Below are positions 4,137 through 5,199 of a stretch of 5,199 nucleotides of DNA, piece by piece. The notes under the pieces are model-generated. The model was given only the letters and a program-made list of their open reading frames with translations. It had not been told where the DNA came from and did no database searches. Within the stretch, counting starts at the first letter, position 1. Every line of letters starts with the position of its first letter. The position numbers and the translations under genes were made by a program. The DNA lies in NCBI GenBank assembly GCA_003566395.1, contig PXDL01000048.1, positions 1 through 5,199 on the forward strand, written 5' to 3'. This DNA comes from Balneolia bacterium (GTDB lineage: Bacteria; Bacteroidota; Rhodothermia; Balneolales; Cyclonatronaceae).

Positions 4137-5199
4137 ATGAACATTCCCCAAATCACCCCATACATCTTTTTTACAGGTAAAGGCGGTGTTGGGAAAACAT
4201 CACTGGCCGCGGCAACAGCCGTAAAGCTTGCTGATGAAGGCAATTCCGTACTGCTGATCTGCACCGACCCGGCATCCAACCTGCGCGAAGTGCTCGAATC
4301 CGAAATCACCGAGCGCATCACCCCGGTAAATAATGTGGAAAGGCTGCATGCCGTGAATATCGATCCCGAACTGTCGGCCGAAGCTTACCGGAACCGGGTC
4401 ATTTCTCCGCTTGAAGACATTCTGCCCAACCATGAAATTGAGAAGATCAGGGAAGAACTTTCAGGCGCCTGTACTACCGAAATTGCCGCTTTCGACGAGT
4501 TTGCCCGCTATGTTGCCGGCGAAGGAGAGAAGAGTCCCTACGATACTATTATTTTTGATACGGCCCCTACCGGGCACACCCTCCGGTTGCTGGAGCTTCC
4601 TGCGGCCTGGAGCGGTTACATCGAATCCAACCCCGACGGCGCATCCTGCATCGGTCCGTCATCCGCCCTTAATACCAGCAAAGAGCGCTACGAGCGCGTA
4701 GTGGAACGGCTTCGTGATAAAAATCAAACCACTATTTACCTTGTTAGCCGCCCGGATCAAAGCGCCCTTCGTGAGGCCGACCGCTCCGGAAAAGAACTAC
4801 ATGAAATGGGGCTTTCCAATCAAAAGCTGTTGATTAACGGTTACTTCGAACCCGTTGATCCCTCGGATCCTTTTGCGGTTAAGATGAAGAAAATTGCTGA
4901 TCAAACGCTGGATGACATGCCGGCATCCCTGCAGGCTCTTGATCGCGAGGTCTTTCCGCTTCGCCCCTACAATCTGCTTGGTGTGAAACGGCTCCGCACC
5001 GTTTTTCAGCCTCTTGACAGAGAGGAGATTTTGCGTGAAACCCAGGCGCTGATTACTTCCGATGTGGAAAATCAGCTTCCCGATCTCGAACAACTCACCC
5101 TTGATCTTACCGCCGGCGACACCAAATCAAACGGCCTGATCATGACCATGGGCAAGGGTGGAGTCGGCAAAACGATCATCGCAGCGGCAATTGCCCTTA
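4137..5199 (+). CDS. arsA: ArsA arsenite/antimonite-stimulated ATPase, 5' part (cut by window end)
   Basis: ArsA is the cytosolic ATPase that drives As(III)/Sb(III) efflux through ArsB or Acr3. The window shows 354 codons plus one base, uninterrupted; bacterial ArsA is about 580 residues, so roughly the last 40% lies beyond the edge. ATG at 4137 gives MNIPQITPYIFFTGKGGVGK, in line with the family start. First half A1: P-loop GKGGVGKTS at 14-22, TDPASN at 43-48, the metal-site Cys112 in LSGACTTEIAAFDEF, the signal-transduction motif DTAPTGHT at 141-148, and the second metal-site Cys171 in NPDGASCIGP, matching Cys113 and Cys172 of the E. coli plasmid enzyme. The linker leads to the second half A2, whose P-loop GKGGVGKT starts at residue 339. 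The third metal-site Cys (Cys422 in E. coli) would be outside the window. Thus it is the true two-halved arsenic type rather than a single-domain Get3-like protein. No ribosome site is seen in the 40-base gap after arsD. Confidence 0.96.
   Translation, partial: MNIPQITPYIFFTGKGGVGKTSLAAATAVKLADEGNSVLLICTDPASNLREVLESEITERITPVNNVERLHAVNIDPELSAEAYRNRVISPLEDILPNHEIEKIREELSGACTTEIAAFDEFARYVAGEGEKSPYDTIIFDTAPTGHTLRLLELPAAWSGYIESNPDGASCIGPSSALNTSKERYERVVERLRDKNQTTIYLVSRPDQSALREADRSGKELHEMGLSNQKLLINGYFEPVDPSDPFAVKMKKIADQTLDDMPASLQALDREVFPLRPYNLLGVKRLRTVFQPLDREEILRETQALITSDVENQLPDLEQLTLDLTAGDTKSNGLIMTMGKGGVGKTIIAAAIAL

Noticed and set aside
4797..5093. Leftward 98-codon frame inside arsA.
   Set aside because: It is a shadow of the clearly coding arsA frame, which shows all family motifs.

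Overview
The window looks like chromosomal DNA from the Bacteroidota/Rhodothermota/Balneolota side of bacterial diversity. This is an inference from four things: most starts lack a Shine-Dalgarno sequence, the promoter-like element before arsR resembles the Bacteroidota form (TTTG, 19 bases, TAnnTTTG), an ECF sigma factor is paired with a kinase-type N-terminal segment, and the ArsR carries the CxCGD variant. The genus cannot be fixed from the sequence alone.

Layout. Bases 1-116 are the 3' end of a + strand gene for an S9-type (prolyl oligopeptidase / DPP IV-like) serine peptidase. Bases 117-665 hold no convincing intact gene. They contain a 55-codon open stretch with no good start, a candidate hairpin/T-run terminator, and on the - strand an open frame encoding one strong membrane helix. 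From about 666 to 2961 everything reads leftward: an MFS transporter (1717-2961), then an ECF sigma factor of the Sig-70_X6/TIGR02999 type (972-1553), then an 82-residue protein (666-914). The 82-residue protein resembles the N-terminal lead-in of the Ser/Thr kinases that usually follow such sigma factors, but its kinase domain is missing. The membrane-helix frame just beyond it may be a second fragment of the same eroded kinase.

From 3145 to the right edge runs a rightward arsenic/antimony resistance cluster: arsR (repressor), arsD (metallochaperone with an unusual helical extension) and arsA (two-halved As(III)/Sb(III) ATPase, cut off by the window just after its second P-loop). Near-identical 16-base perfect inverted repeats (ATCGTA-N4-TACGAT) lie just before arsR and just before arsD, each overlapping a -7-like element. 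ArsR therefore probably represses both its own gene and arsDA. A weak hairpin plus T-run at the arsR stop could partly separate the two transcripts.

How the parts work together: with metalloid absent, ArsR would sit on both operators. As(III)/Sb(III) would release it through its cysteines, ArsD would collect metalloid through its CC...C site and hand it to ArsA, and ArsA would power an efflux permease (ArsB or Acr3) that is probably encoded beyond the right edge. The leftward MFS gene starts 183 bases from arsR, and no operator copy was seen close to its start, so a link to arsenic is possible but not shown.
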